This document shows, piece by piece, positions 1 to 9,053 of a stretch of DNA of 64,000 bases (positions within the stretch are counted from its first letter, which is position 1; every line of letters starts with the position of its first letter). Source of the stretch: Diadophis punctatus similis (taxonomy: Eukaryota > Chordata > Lepidosauria > Squamata > Dipsadidae). Below the pieces are notes generated by a model. It saw nothing but the letters and a program-made list of their open reading frames with translations. It did no database searches and had not been told where the DNA came from. The stretch is from the NCBI GenBank assembly GCA_023053685.1, contig JALIGW010000002.1, positions 169,993,430 through 170,057,429 on the forward strand. Reading direction: 5' to 3'. A program made the position numbers and the translations under genes.

Positions 1-117
1 CTAATGTGAAAGATGCAAATGAAGATAGCCGGAACATATGAAAAGCCATAGACCAAGGATGGGCTACCTGCAGCCATAACACCACATCAGCCCTCAGTTT
101 AATTTAATGATCAGGGT

Positions 118-206
118 CTAAATGGTATAGGGTTTCCTGCTTGAGCAAGGGGTTGGACTAGAAGACCTCCAAGGTCCCTCCCAACTCTGTTATTCTGTTA
201 TTAAAT
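118..206 (+). mobile_element. CR1 LINE, 3' terminal fragment
   Basis: Ends with the typical squamate CR1 3' signature (ttggactagaagacctccaa) followed by a short repeated TTCTGTTATT-like tail. The same signature recurs at about 8.69 kb and 36.11 kb on this strand and at 28.03 kb on the other. Only the non-coding tail is present. Confidence 0.75.
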
Positions 207-356
207 CTAAAAAAAAAGTTGTGTATCTTTGGCAACAGTTATCTGCTAGTCAGTTGCATGGTCAGAGAAATGAGGCCATTACAAAGACAATAAAAGGTAG
301 ATTGGATATGGGGTAGCCCCTGTTTGCTTAATTCTCACCCACTATTGTGATGCCAG

Positions 357-567
357 GAACTAGTTTGGTGTATGGTTAAAGCACTGGGCTAGAAACTTGG
401 TGACTGTGAGTTGTTGTCCTGCTTGGCTAGATTTGGGCCTTGGTCACTGTTTCTCAGGTCTAGGAAATAGGCAATGGAAAACTATTTCTGCAGTCTTGCT
501 AAGAGAACTGCAAGGACCTATCCAGGCTGTTGCCAGGAGTCAAGATTGATTCGAAGGAACCACCCCC
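357..567 (+). mobile_element. tRNA-derived squamate SINE
   Basis: A head resembling a tRNA (agtttggtgtatggttaaag) is followed by a body with tgggccttggtcactg and aggcaatggaaaac, ending near the 'gattcgaagg' motif. The same body occurs reversed at 49.6-50.17 kb, which supports a dispersed SINE family. It is diverged, so it is old. Confidence 0.6.
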
Positions 568-1412
568 CAAAAATAAAAAAAATGTGATGTCACACCACAC
601 TAACGGAATGAGGCCTTTGACAGGAACATAAGTCTGCCTTCGCCTGCTTCATTTCACGCCACATGAGCTATAAAATTTTTGTTCAGTCTCCTGGTCCTCC
701 TCCATTTCTGCTAATTATATATTTGGCAGGAAGAGTTTGGAATAATATCAGTGATGACATTTTACATCGGGGGGAAAAAATCAACCACGAGTTATTACTG
801 GAATCTATTTTGATCTACTGTGGAATTTTTTTGGGGGGGGAGCACTATGTCTTGTGCAGCTGCATTGGGGGATTTTGACAAGGGAAGATACACCTCTTTA
901 ATGCCTGCATGGCACAATCTTCCCTAATCTTATTGATCTAAGAGGTGAATGGACCCTGTGGATGCAGGACACTGGGTCTAATCCCATCCTAATATGTGGC
1001 TCTGAAATACGAGGGAGAATGTTACTACTTGACCAGATCATTTTAGTTTGAAGAACAAGGAAAGCAACAGGGAGGAAAAGCTTTTCTTGTTCAATTTGTT
1101 TTTGCTTGCAAAGGGGCAAAGTCCAAAAAAGTACCACAATAGCCCAAAGGTTGTGGGCAGAAAGAAAGTTTGCCATTGGTCTGAGTATTTTCTTGAAGCA
1201 CTCTTCTACTCTCCTAATTTGTGAACTTTTTTTTTCATAAAAGAGAAGAGTCATGGGAAACATGGGGCATGGCTCTTATAGGCTACTGAACATATGTGCA
1301 TTTTGTTCATGCCTGCAACACGAGAGTGCTTCACATGGATTTTTACCATTCAGTCCTTGAGCATGGACGGAAAGTGTTTCCAAGTTTCTATGGAAACCTA
1401 AAGGAACTATTA
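568..1412. other. No recognisable feature
   Basis: A+T-rich sequence with short homopolymers (G8 near 833, T9 near 1228). Short open frames on both strands lack any family motif and I see no splice-bounded exon. Confidence 0.5.
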
Positions 1413-1655
1413 ATAGCAATAGCAATAGCACTTAGACTTATATACTGCTTCATAGCGCTTTACAGCCCTCTCTAAGCGGTTTACAGTGTTCAGCATATTG
1501 CCCCCAACAATCTGGGTCCCCATTTTACCGACCTCAGAAGGATGGAAGGCTGAGTCAACCTTGAGCCGGTGAGATTTGAACAGCTGAACTGCTGACCTAG
1601 CAGTCAGCTGAAGTAGCCTGCAGTGCTGCACTTTAACCACTGCGCCACCTTGGCT
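1413..1655 (-). mobile_element. Squamate tRNA-derived SINE with AATAGC tail
   Basis: On the minus strand the element begins with a pol III A box (tggcgcagtggtta, at 1634-1647) and a B box (gttcaaatctc, at 1571-1581). The body includes ggttgactcagccttccatc and it ends in GCTATT repeats at 1413-1430. The flanks share 'attaat' (about 1407-1412 and 1657-1662), a plausible short target duplication. This is a common squamate SINE architecture: a tRNA-like promoter followed by a LINE-mobilised tail. Confidence 0.85.
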
Positions 1656-1762
1656 CATTAATGCTCTGAATGGTAGTATTAGCCCTTCAAAATAGTCCAT
1701 ACAAGAAGCACAACCAGGAGCATCAGCAATATGTTTATTGTAAGGTTACTTTAAACGGAATC

Positions 1763-1988
1763 TGTTACGTACGGACGGATGTAGTGAATATTTGCATAGC
1801 CCCTCCTGATTGGCTAATCTAGCGGCGGGAGAAATAAACTCCTGTCAGTGGCCAGCAAGCTTCAGGGAAGCCCTTAAAAGCAGCTTCCCTGCAGCCTGCC
1901 GGCAGTCCATATTAGTTCTAGCTAATAGACAATAAAGGTGCTGAACTGTTCCTGCGACTCGCCTCTTCATTTACACGCGAATCTAACA
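1763..1988 (+). mobile_element. Solo LTR, Ty3/Gypsy-type
   Basis: 226 bp beginning TGTTACGTACGG and ending CGCGAATCTAACA, that is TG...CA ends. It contains a CCAAT-like box (gattggctaat) and an AATAAA signal at about 1932. Flanking 5-mers are gaatc (1758-1762) and gaatt (1989-1993), a near-perfect target duplication, so no internal region remains. The same LTR family is present inverted at 58842-59067, where a Gypsy pol C-terminus adjoins it. Confidence 0.8.
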
Positions 1989-1993
1989 GAATT

Positions 1994-2724
1994 GTGTAAG
2001 CCTGAAAGTATTTCTCTCCCCCTCCCTTACTTGTCTCTGCAAAACTAGGGGAAGGAGGGCCCCTTCTGAAATGCTCTCCATGCTTTTTCTTCCACCTGTG
2101 GACTGAACTGCCTCTTATCTGAACATTGCTCAGCGTGCGGATCTTCCTCCTGTAATCCGGGGTCATTCCCACATACCATCACAGATGGGGATGAAAATAT
2201 CCAAGTGAGAAGTCCAAGGAACTCTTCTCTTCTCTCCCCTCCCCCCCCCGAAAACCCCCTTAACTGTGGAGATAGACCATCTAGAAATACTCAGAAGCAT
2301 AACAGGGATTCTGCCACCATTGTCGTTCTCCCAAGTTTTCTGCCAGTTCTCATTTGTAAACTTTGGATTTGTTTTATCTCCAATTCCCACTCCAGCAGAT
2401 TCAGTATACCTAATAAATCTGTGATTGGCCTGCCTGTTCACCATAGCTCTCACTCCCTGTCCAAAACAGCTAAATGAATAATAAAATCGATTCTCTCCCA
2501 CCTTAAAAAGAATGGCGCAATCACTATAATTGAACAGGAGAGCTTTAATTCTCACATGGCATATTCTAAAATTGAAGATGAGGGAAAGAAGAACCAGATG
2601 AAGCAAGTCTGCACCCTTCTACTTTCCACCAGGTAAAGCAATAGCAGATAAGAGAATGAGAACAAAGAGGAAGAAACAGGCGAGAGTGCTGGATTCCCAA
2701 CTATTCTAAAAAGCAGGTGGTAAG
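1994..2724. other. No recognisable feature
   Basis: Unique-looking sequence with a C-rich tract at about 2238-2250. Open frames on both strands have no family motif and overlap each other, as expected of chance frames. Confidence 0.45.
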
Positions 2725-3003
2725 TGTTGTGTTCTGACTGACCTATAACTGAACCATAAACTTGTTTTGACTAGACGACCTCTGACTGAACTGTTGTTGT
2801 TATGTTTATAGTTGAACTCTACCTGAACTGTTGTTGCCACCCTGGTCATGTGTTTGAATGCTCATACGCTATTTGTTGTTGTATCTGACAGTTCCCTATA
2901 AAAGGGCTATCTGTCAGACTGCAAGTTGCTGGTTGTTTTGAGTGAGCTAATAAAAGAGCTGTTCTGAAGTCTGTCTCCTGCGATCTTTGCCCACAACTTA
3001 ACA
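2725..3003 (+). mobile_element. 5' LTR of a Ty3/Gypsy-like element
   Basis: 279 bp starting TGTTGTGTTCTGACTG and ending CACAACTTAACA. It contains a TATAAAAG box (about 2897) and an AATAAAAG polyadenylation signal (about 2950), in the spacing expected of U3, R and U5. Immediately downstream lies gtggcgatgagg, resembling a Gypsy primer-binding-site region, followed by gag-like coding sequence. It is a different LTR family from the one at 1763. I see no matching 3' LTR in the window, so the element is truncated. Confidence 0.7.
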
Positions 3004-3100
3004 GTGGCGATGAGGGTTTGGGACCAGGAGAACGAAGACCAGCCCTCAAGCGCTGCAACCAGCCAGGCAGCACTAGCCACGTCTGCCTTCTTTCATTGGG

Positions 3101-3268
3101 ATGTCCACCTTCCACCCGCCGGTGCCTTTCGACCCTGCCCGGGAAAAATGGGACTCCTACATGCGGTGTTTCGAGTGCTTCCTCGAAGCCAATGATCTGC
3201 TGGGGCTGGCTGACAACAGAAAAAGAGCTTTGTTTCAGGATCAAAAAAGTAGCAGATCTTATTATTGA
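3101..3268 (+). pseudogene. gag: Gag N-terminal fragment of a Ty3/Gypsy element
   Basis: A 55-codon frame starting at ATG 3101, about 100 bp after the LTR and the likely primer-binding site. It carries the N-terminal Gag pattern of vertebrate Gypsy elements: an FDP segment, then a W..Y spacing, then a CFECFLEAND stretch and an NRKRALF segment, which recall the start of the Gag capsid region. The similarity ends at about 3237 and a TGA stops the frame at 3266-3268, so nearly all of Gag and all of Pol are missing. The sequence beyond 3240 does not look like the continuation, which suggests truncation or a junction with other DNA. It would have encoded the structural particle protein. A longer overlapping frame from 3004 is not the Gag frame. 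Family assignment is by motif only. Confidence 0.6.
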
Positions 3269-3797
3269 TCTCATCAGAATGGTGAATAGCATGGCCAATT
3301 GGTATTGGGAACACTTGAAAGACCCAGCCCTATCAGATTAAGATTTGCTAAGGGGGTAGGTATGGTACATACATTCTTACTGAAGAATACTGAAGAGAGG
3401 TCAGTATCCTGATGGGAGGATTTACAGTTTTCATAATTTTATTTCTCTTAATGGTAAAACTGCTTCCATATTCTATGATGAATTTAATCTGTTGGTGAGA
3501 ATCAATATTGTTCCACTGTAAATTCTCACACAGACTTTCTGCAAGGCTTCATCTCTTCCTTTTTTTTTAAAGTAAGTGACTGGGAACATTAAATGCCCAA
3601 CGTGAAAGTGAGCCTATGATTTCACCAGAGATAATGTTTGGACAGATATGAAGCACACTCCACTAAGTTTGGAATGGTCCAGGAGGTGGCCCAGCACTGC
3701 ATACATAACAAGTTCCATGAACTGGAGATGTATTGTGTTTATTTTATAGATAATAGAATGTTCAGATAATAAATAGCAGAATTTCAAACTTGGTGAC
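3269..3797. other. No recognisable feature
   Basis: Sequence between the Gypsy fragment and the AATAG array. A+T-rich, with no repeat family or coding motif that I recognise. Confidence 0.45.
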
Positions 3798-3870
3798 AAT
3801 AGAATAGAATAGAATAGAATAGAATAGAATAGAATAGAATAGAATAGAATAGAATAGAATAGAATAGAAT
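3798..3870. repeat. (AATAG)n microsatellite, LINE tail
   Basis: About 14.6 perfect units of AATAG (ATTCT on the LINE strand). It abuts the 3' end of the minus-strand LINE directly, so it is that element's terminal repeat rather than an independent array. A second array in the same position relative to a LINE end is at 9054-9123. Confidence 0.95.
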
Positions 3871-4100
3871 TCTTTATTGGCCAAGTGTGATTGGACACAC
3901 AAGGAATTTGTCTTTGGTGCATATGCTCTCAGTGTACATAAAAGAAAAGATACATTTGTCAAGAATGGTTGTCATAGGGTTCAAGTAAGCAATCAGGAAA
4001 CAATCAATATGAATATAAATCGTAAGGATACAAGCAACAAGTTACAGTCATACAGTCATAAGTGGGAGGAGATGGGTGATAGGAACGATGAGAAAAACTA

Positions 4101-5098
4101 CCGTATTTTTTGGAGTATAAGACGCACCGGAGTATAAGACGCACCTTAGTTTTGGGGGAGGAAAACAAGGAAAAAAGGCCTCTGCCTCCCAGCAATTTGC
4201 CAAACAGCAAAAAGCACAAATGATATACACTGTTTGCTGTGTATTTCTGTGCATGTGTGCCTGACCCATAGAAATGGCAAAGAATTGGAGAAATGTACAT
4301 TTATGGCAGTATATTAATCCCAGAAAGTTTTCTTAAATGTAATCACACTAACTCCTCCCAATTATTTAAATAGATCTACTCCAAACATGACTAAGTCAGG
4401 GTTTCTCAGCTGGCTTATTTTAATACTAATACTTAATACTAATACTTAATACTAAAACAGGACATTTCAGATTATACTTTTACAGATCTTTAAAATTGAT
4501 GTGGCTTTCTGGAAGTATTCTCTGCTATTTAAAAGAAGACACAATAGCACTGGGCCTCTTCAGAGCAAGCATTTATTTTAAAAAGCTTCTTCATTTTGTT
4601 AAGTTGTCTAGAACAATAATAAAGCAGTCTTTAAAAAATAAGTCTAATAATTTGAACATTCTACAAACATTCTACAAAATAACATATTAACAGAATCTGC
4701 CTGAACCTAGGATAGAACTCACAACCTCCTGATTGTGAGGCAAGAGCTCTATCTCTTGAGCCACAGCAGCTCTAGCTTACCTTCTTGCAATTTCAGTAGT
4801 CTAATATTGCCTGCAGTTTATCTCCCAGCAATATGTCTCATCACAGCCACCATAGTTTCAGTTTCATTTTACCACTGGCTTGTAAGCCTCAGTCAGCTGT
4901 TGGTCGGGAGGCAGATCATCTCTTCTTGTGCTCTTCTTGTGCTTTGCCCTGTTTGCTGCAAAGAGGTAAATTGCTGGCAGGCAGAGGCCAAAGGGTGGGG
5001 GTGGCTGGGTGGGGCTACATTCGGTGTATAAGACGCACCCAAGTTTTCACCCTCTTTTTGAGGGTAAAAAGGTGCGTCTTATACTCCGAAAAATACGG
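4101..5098. mobile_element. Non-autonomous Tc1/mariner-type element inserted in the LINE
   Basis: The terminal inverted repeats begin CCGTATTTTTTGGAGTATAA and end with the complement (tactccgaaaaatacgg). It is flanked by TA at 4099-4100 and 5099-5100. The uninterrupted LINE copy at about 9350 has the single TA at this position, proving a TA target duplication. The first 45 bp contain a tandem copy of GGAGTATAAGACGCACC. No transposase frame is visible in 998 bp. A related copy in the opposite orientation lies at 62227-63153. Confidence 0.9.
4691..4776 (-). mobile_element. tRNA-derived SINE head fragment inside the mariner-like element
   Basis: The minus strand reads as the tRNA-like head of the SINE seen at 47325, including gagttctatcctaggt and ctcacaatcaggaggttgtg. 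The related mariner-like element at 62227-63153 lacks it at the equivalent point, so it was added later to this copy. Confidence 0.65.
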
Positions 5099-5149
5099 TA
5101 ATAGTAATAGTAATGCAGCCTAGTAAATAGTTTGACAGTGGTGAGGGAA

Positions 5150-5752
5150 TTATTTGTTTAGCAGAGTGATGGCGTTCGGGGAAAAACTGTTCTTGTGTCT
5201 AGTTGTCTTGGTGTGCAGTGCTCTATAGCGACGTTTTGAGGGTAGGAGTTGAAGCAATTTATGTCCAGGATGCGAGGGGTCAGTAAATATTTTCACGTCC
5301 CTCTTTTTGACTCGTGCAGTATACAGGTCCTCAATGGAAGGCAGGTTGGCAGTAATTGTTTTTTCTGCAGTTCTGATTATCCTCTGAAGTCTGTGTCTGT
5401 CTTGTTGGGTTGCAGAACCAAACCAGACAGTTATAGAGGTGCAGATGACAGACTCAATAATTCCTCTGTAGAACTGTATCAGCAGCTCCTTGGGAAGTTT
5501 GAGCTTCCTGAGTTGGCGCAGAAAGAACATTCTTTGTTGTGCTTTTTTGATGACGTTTTTGATGTTAGATGACCATTTTAGGTCTTGAAATATGATGGAA
5601 CCTAGAAATTTGAAGGTTTCTACTGTTGATACTGTGTTGTCTAGTATTGTAAGAGGTTGTAGGATGGGAGGGTTTCTCCTAAAGTCTACCACAATTTCTA
5701 CGGTTTTGAGTGTGTTCAGTTCCAGATTGTTCCGGTCGCACCACGACAATCC
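5150..5752 (-). pseudogene. LINE reverse transcriptase, C-terminal part
   Basis: About 200 codons in one open frame on the minus strand. The frame opens near the truncation point with the WCDRNNLELN segment typical just after the RT catalytic core, then VDFRR, KFLGS (the conserved 'FLG' block), and the downstream blocks QFYRGIIESV and RIIRTAEK. It ends in LLPSKRRYRALHTKT...AITLLNK and a stop, as in Rex1/CR1-like LINEs. The palm with the catalytic aspartates and the endonuclease are missing, so it cannot move itself. The family's usual LLPSGRRY has K in place of G. The first ~12 codons of the open frame (5753-5788) are flanking DNA. The frame is otherwise unbroken, suggesting moderate age. Confidence 0.8.
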
Positions 5753-6596
5753 GATATACGAATAACCATATATGTATACATAATTCATATGCCAAGTGGG
5801 TTAGGTTAAATAATAATATTCAAGCTTTATCTATCTACTGTTTTAATGAACATACTTTTAGTTGCTTGCATATTGCATTTTTTGCAGTATCCACTAGCCA
5901 TTAGAACATAACATTGATAAAGAACATTTATGAGTAATATAACCACTGCATTTGGGAGGAGCTACCAGCTATTTGCTGATATTTATCATAAGCAGGCAAT
6001 CAGATTAGATACCAACCCATTGCCAGTTAATCACATTTGGCAAACCTAAAACATGGAACTTCTGGAACTCTGACTATATACATTATACATTTGGGGGAAA
6101 TAAAGATCAATTTATTTTAGAAAATGTCTATCTAAAAAAAAGTAAGACATTATTCTAGACATCAAACCCTCAAAGACTCAATGAAGAACAAAATTATGGC
6201 AAAATTATTCCTGGGAATGTTAATTTCTATGTGGGCCACCTATGTACTGAAGGTGGATTTGACAGTATTAGTCTTAGAAATTTAGAGATGTTGATAAGAA
6301 TAAACACAGAAGCCCACTTTTTCTATGGCCAAAATATTGAAACTCCTCCTATTTAGATTTTATCTAATCTTTCCTTCAGCAAAATTGCTTTTCATGGGTA
6401 CTTGCTTCCTCTTCTACCTTCTCTCACAGCCCACCATTTTGGCAAGGACCTGCAATCCTTGAACATATAGCATGTTTAAAGGCTGCTGCAAAAAGAAGAT
6501 GTGGAAGTCCCTTCCTAGCATTCCCATTCCTGAGTTTTTGAAATGGGTCTGGAAACTGTAATGTACACAAGCATTGCAGGTGTTATATCCTAGACC
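5753..6596. other. No recognisable feature
   Basis: A+T-rich unique-looking sequence. No coding or repeat signature seen on either strand. Confidence 0.45.
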
Positions 6597-6854
6597 CAGG
6601 GGTGAAATGCTCCTGGTTCGCTTGTGCCTGTTGGTCATCGGAGAGCCGATCGCGAAGGCAGTGTGACGCTCCGCCCACCCGCCGGGACACCGCCATTTGA
6701 GTTCTTTTGCCCTCTGCACATGCACAGAACGCTTTGCGCATGCGCAGAGGGTAAAAGAACTCAAATGGCGGTGTCCCGGCAGGTGGGCAGAGTGTCGCGC
6801 TGCCTTCGCGATCAGCTTTCCGACGACCAACAGGCACAAGCGAACTGGGAGCAT
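6597..6854. mobile_element. Fold-back MITE, hAT-like, with GC-rich palindrome
   Basis: A long, nearly perfect inverted repeat. The left end reads CAGGGGTGAAATGCTCC and the right end stops at gggagcat, so the last ~10 bases of the right terminus are lost. The centre, at about 6690-6771, has ccgccattt on both arms around tgcgcatgcgca (6735-6746). Long open frames on both strands here are palindrome artefacts. Related elements are at 49638 and, for the core only, 36669. Confidence 0.8.
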
Positions 6855-7906
6855 ATCTAAGTCTATCAGAAACACTGAATGGGGTTTGGAAAAATATACT
6901 ACTCCCAAAGAAAACTGATCCAATGATCCACAATTATATGTTCAATGTTTCATGTGTTTCTCTTTACATGTTATTCTGAAGTGCTCTGGGTTTGTCTAGA
7001 AAATAAATGTGCTTTGTTTTTCCAATTCTGACATACAGCTACTGAAAAAGAAAACAACTCTGAATTTAAAATTATCCTTCCCCTTTAAAAAAAAAAAGGA
7101 AAACTACACAGGAAAAGCACTCTTATCTGCCTTCTTTGTTATATTTTTTTTCAATCTAAAATTACTTTTCCCATTTGAGAAGGAAATAGTCATTGTGTTA
7201 TCTTTAATTGCCTGCTGTGTCGTGCACAAGATTGTTTTTTTTAATTGTTATTATCCAAACAGATGACATTAACACATACATTTCTGCATGCATGTTAACA
7301 CTATTATTTTTCACCCTCCTTAGGGCTGTTACAGCCCTATTTGTGACATATTGTCTATGTTTATAAAGCCTGATGAGAAATTATGTAAGATGCCCAATCT
7401 TTACGTCTCAACAAATTTCCTTAAAAGTTTAACTTGATAAGATAGATTCAGGTCTGTTGGTATATTACACATATTGAGTCTGCCATCTTTAGGTTAACAA
7501 TAGCTGAAGGGTAATTAATCTATTCCTGGTATCAACATACATTAATGTCTTAGGAGGGCCAGATAGAGAACCTGAGATATGGTCTAAGTTGGAATTGCCA
7601 AACATTTACACTAGACCTAATCTTTTTCAACTTTCATCAGAATCATTTCACTGCAAATTCTTAGAGAATCAGCACATTTGACTGAAATACTTAAGTCAGC
7701 CAGAGTGCACAGTTAAGATAGCATTTAAATTTGTGAAATAAATCAGTAACTGTTACAAAAAGTTAACATCGAAAAATGTAGGTTGCTGACCCTATTGAAC
7801 CATCTTTCTATATTCAGTGCACCAACCTGAGCTACAAAAGGGAGGTTTTGACTCAAATTTACAACTTCAGAGTGCAGTTCCAGAGCACAATTCCAAAACT
7901 GAAATA
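6855..7906. other. No recognisable feature
   Basis: A+T-rich sequence with A- and T-rich runs around 7085-7160. Short frames are low-complexity and unconvincing. Confidence 0.45.
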
Positions 7907-7914
7907 CCCTAGCT

Positions 7915-8049
7915 CAGGGGTAGGCAAAGTTGGCTCTTCTATGACTCGTGGACTTCAACTCCCAGAATTTCTGAGCCAATCATGCTAGCTTAGGAATTCT
8001 GGGAGTTGAAGTCCACGAGTCATAGAAGAGCCAACTTTGCCTACCCCTG
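7915..8049. mobile_element. 135-bp hairpin hAT MITE, copy 1
   Basis: Two perfect 55-base arms, beginning CAGGGGTAGGCAAAGTTGGC, enclose a 25-base loop. Flanked by a perfect 8-bp target duplication, ccctagct, at 7907-7914 and 8050-8057. It appears base-for-base identical to the copy at 11294-11428, so both are probably young. No coding capacity. Confidence 0.95.
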
Positions 8050-8387
8050 CCCTAGCTTATCCTTGTTCACTGGTTTTCCCATTCTATTACCGCTAGACTT
8101 GATTTAGTTCGATCCTTCTCTTGACCAGAAGTACAACTTCCTTCTTTTACCTATCTCAAATAATATTGTCCTGGAGCCAAATGTTTCCTTTATCTATCTA
8201 CTGACAATTTACTAGCAGACAAATCAAAATAGGATAACATTACAAAGATAAAACCAGTAATCATAGATGCCAGCTGAATATCAGGAATAGCCACATCTCA
8301 AATGTCCTATCAAAAATTGATATTTTGATGGCTTTTTGGAATGAAGCTGAAGTGAGAGCCAACTGGCACTCTTGGAAGTGGGGGGAC

Positions 8388-8467
8388 TGTTACATAAAAT
8401 GGCTGCCACAATAAAGTATTGTTATTAAAACCCTCATTCACGTCTCAGGTATGAGTCATTCTTAACA
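8388..8467 (+). mobile_element. Possible LTR remnant
   Basis: An 80-bp segment starts TGTTACATAAAATGG, has an AATAAA signal at about 8411 and ends CTTAACA, so it resembles a much-shortened LTR. The flanks do not form a target duplication. Tentative. Confidence 0.25.
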
Positions 8468-8562
8468 TCCCCACTGAGGACTAATGTTCAGGATGGGCTG
8501 GTTCCCCTTTTTCTCCTCACTGTGGCATTTTTATTCCTGTTGTTTGTCGCTATACGGTGAGA

Positions 8563-8745
8563 GCGATCAACCAGTGGAACAGCTTGCCAGCGGAGGTTGT
8601 GAGAGCCCCAACACTTGCGACCTTCAAGGAGAGACTGGACTGCCATCTGTCTCAAAGGGTATAGGAACTCCTGCTTGAGCAGGGGGTTGGACTAGATGAC
8701 CTACAAGGTCCCTTCCAACTCTAATAATAAATCTAAAATCTATTT
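8563..8745 (+). mobile_element. CR1 LINE 3' end with last 33 codons
   Basis: An open frame at 8563-8664 encodes the extreme C-terminus of a CR1 ORF2 protein (INQWNSLPAEVVRAPTLATF, a conserved closing block) and stops at TAG. The CR1 3' UTR signature (ttggactagatgacctacaa) and a short AATCTAAAATC tail follow. Severely 5' truncated. Confidence 0.75.
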
Positions 8746-9053
8746 AATCTCTTGACAAGGGCAGTAGTTGTATCTAATGATCTTTCTCTTACCAAACATA
8801 ATTTCCTTCCCACCATCCGGCAATCTCAAAATGTGCCTGAAAGTAGGCCAGAGGTCTCCCAGAGCAGCTTTTAGGAGTAACTATTTCCTGACTAAATGGA
8901 ATAAATAAATAAAGGAACTTTATGGTAAAGAATGCCTAACTCCAGTATATGAAATAGCTAAGTCCAGCTGTATGAAAACCTATGATAAAAGAAACCTACT
9001 TTAAATCTTATCCTTTAATTAAAATTAAATTCATATTGTCTATTACCACCTTT

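Larger units (their letters stand above)
3798..5752 (-). mobile_element. 5'-truncated LINE (CR1/Rex1 group) with AATAG tail
   Basis: The element runs from about 5752 (truncated 5' end) to the AATAG tail at 3798 and is interrupted by a mariner-like element at 4101-5098. It contains the C-terminal part of the reverse transcriptase protein and a 3' UTR shared with the copy at 9054-9488 (attggccaagtgtgattgga). Snake genomes are known to carry AATAG arrays seeded by such LINE 3' ends; I rely on that knowledge for the snake assignment. Confidence 0.85.

Noticed and set aside
1413..1655. Possible functional tRNA gene because of the A and B boxes
   Set aside because: The head does not fold as a complete cloverleaf by eye and is fused to a SINE body and tail; the same holds for 47325 and 55235.
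3798..3870. CRISPR-like or satellite array
   Set aside because: A five-base microsatellite with no spacers, joined to a LINE end.
6414..6933. Long open frames on both strands over the fold-back MITE, and similar ones at 49627-50066 and 36516-37264
   Set aside because: They arise because the DNA is palindromic and G+C-rich, so mirrored frames stay open on both strands. No protein family is recognisable.
7915..8049. microRNA precursor gene
   Set aside because: The hairpin is explained by a MITE with target duplication, present twice. No evidence of processing; kept only as a possibility in the findings.
8388..8467. A short complete LTR (TRIM-like)
   Set aside because: Only 80 bp and no target duplication, so listed as a low-confidence remnant and not promoted to a finding.
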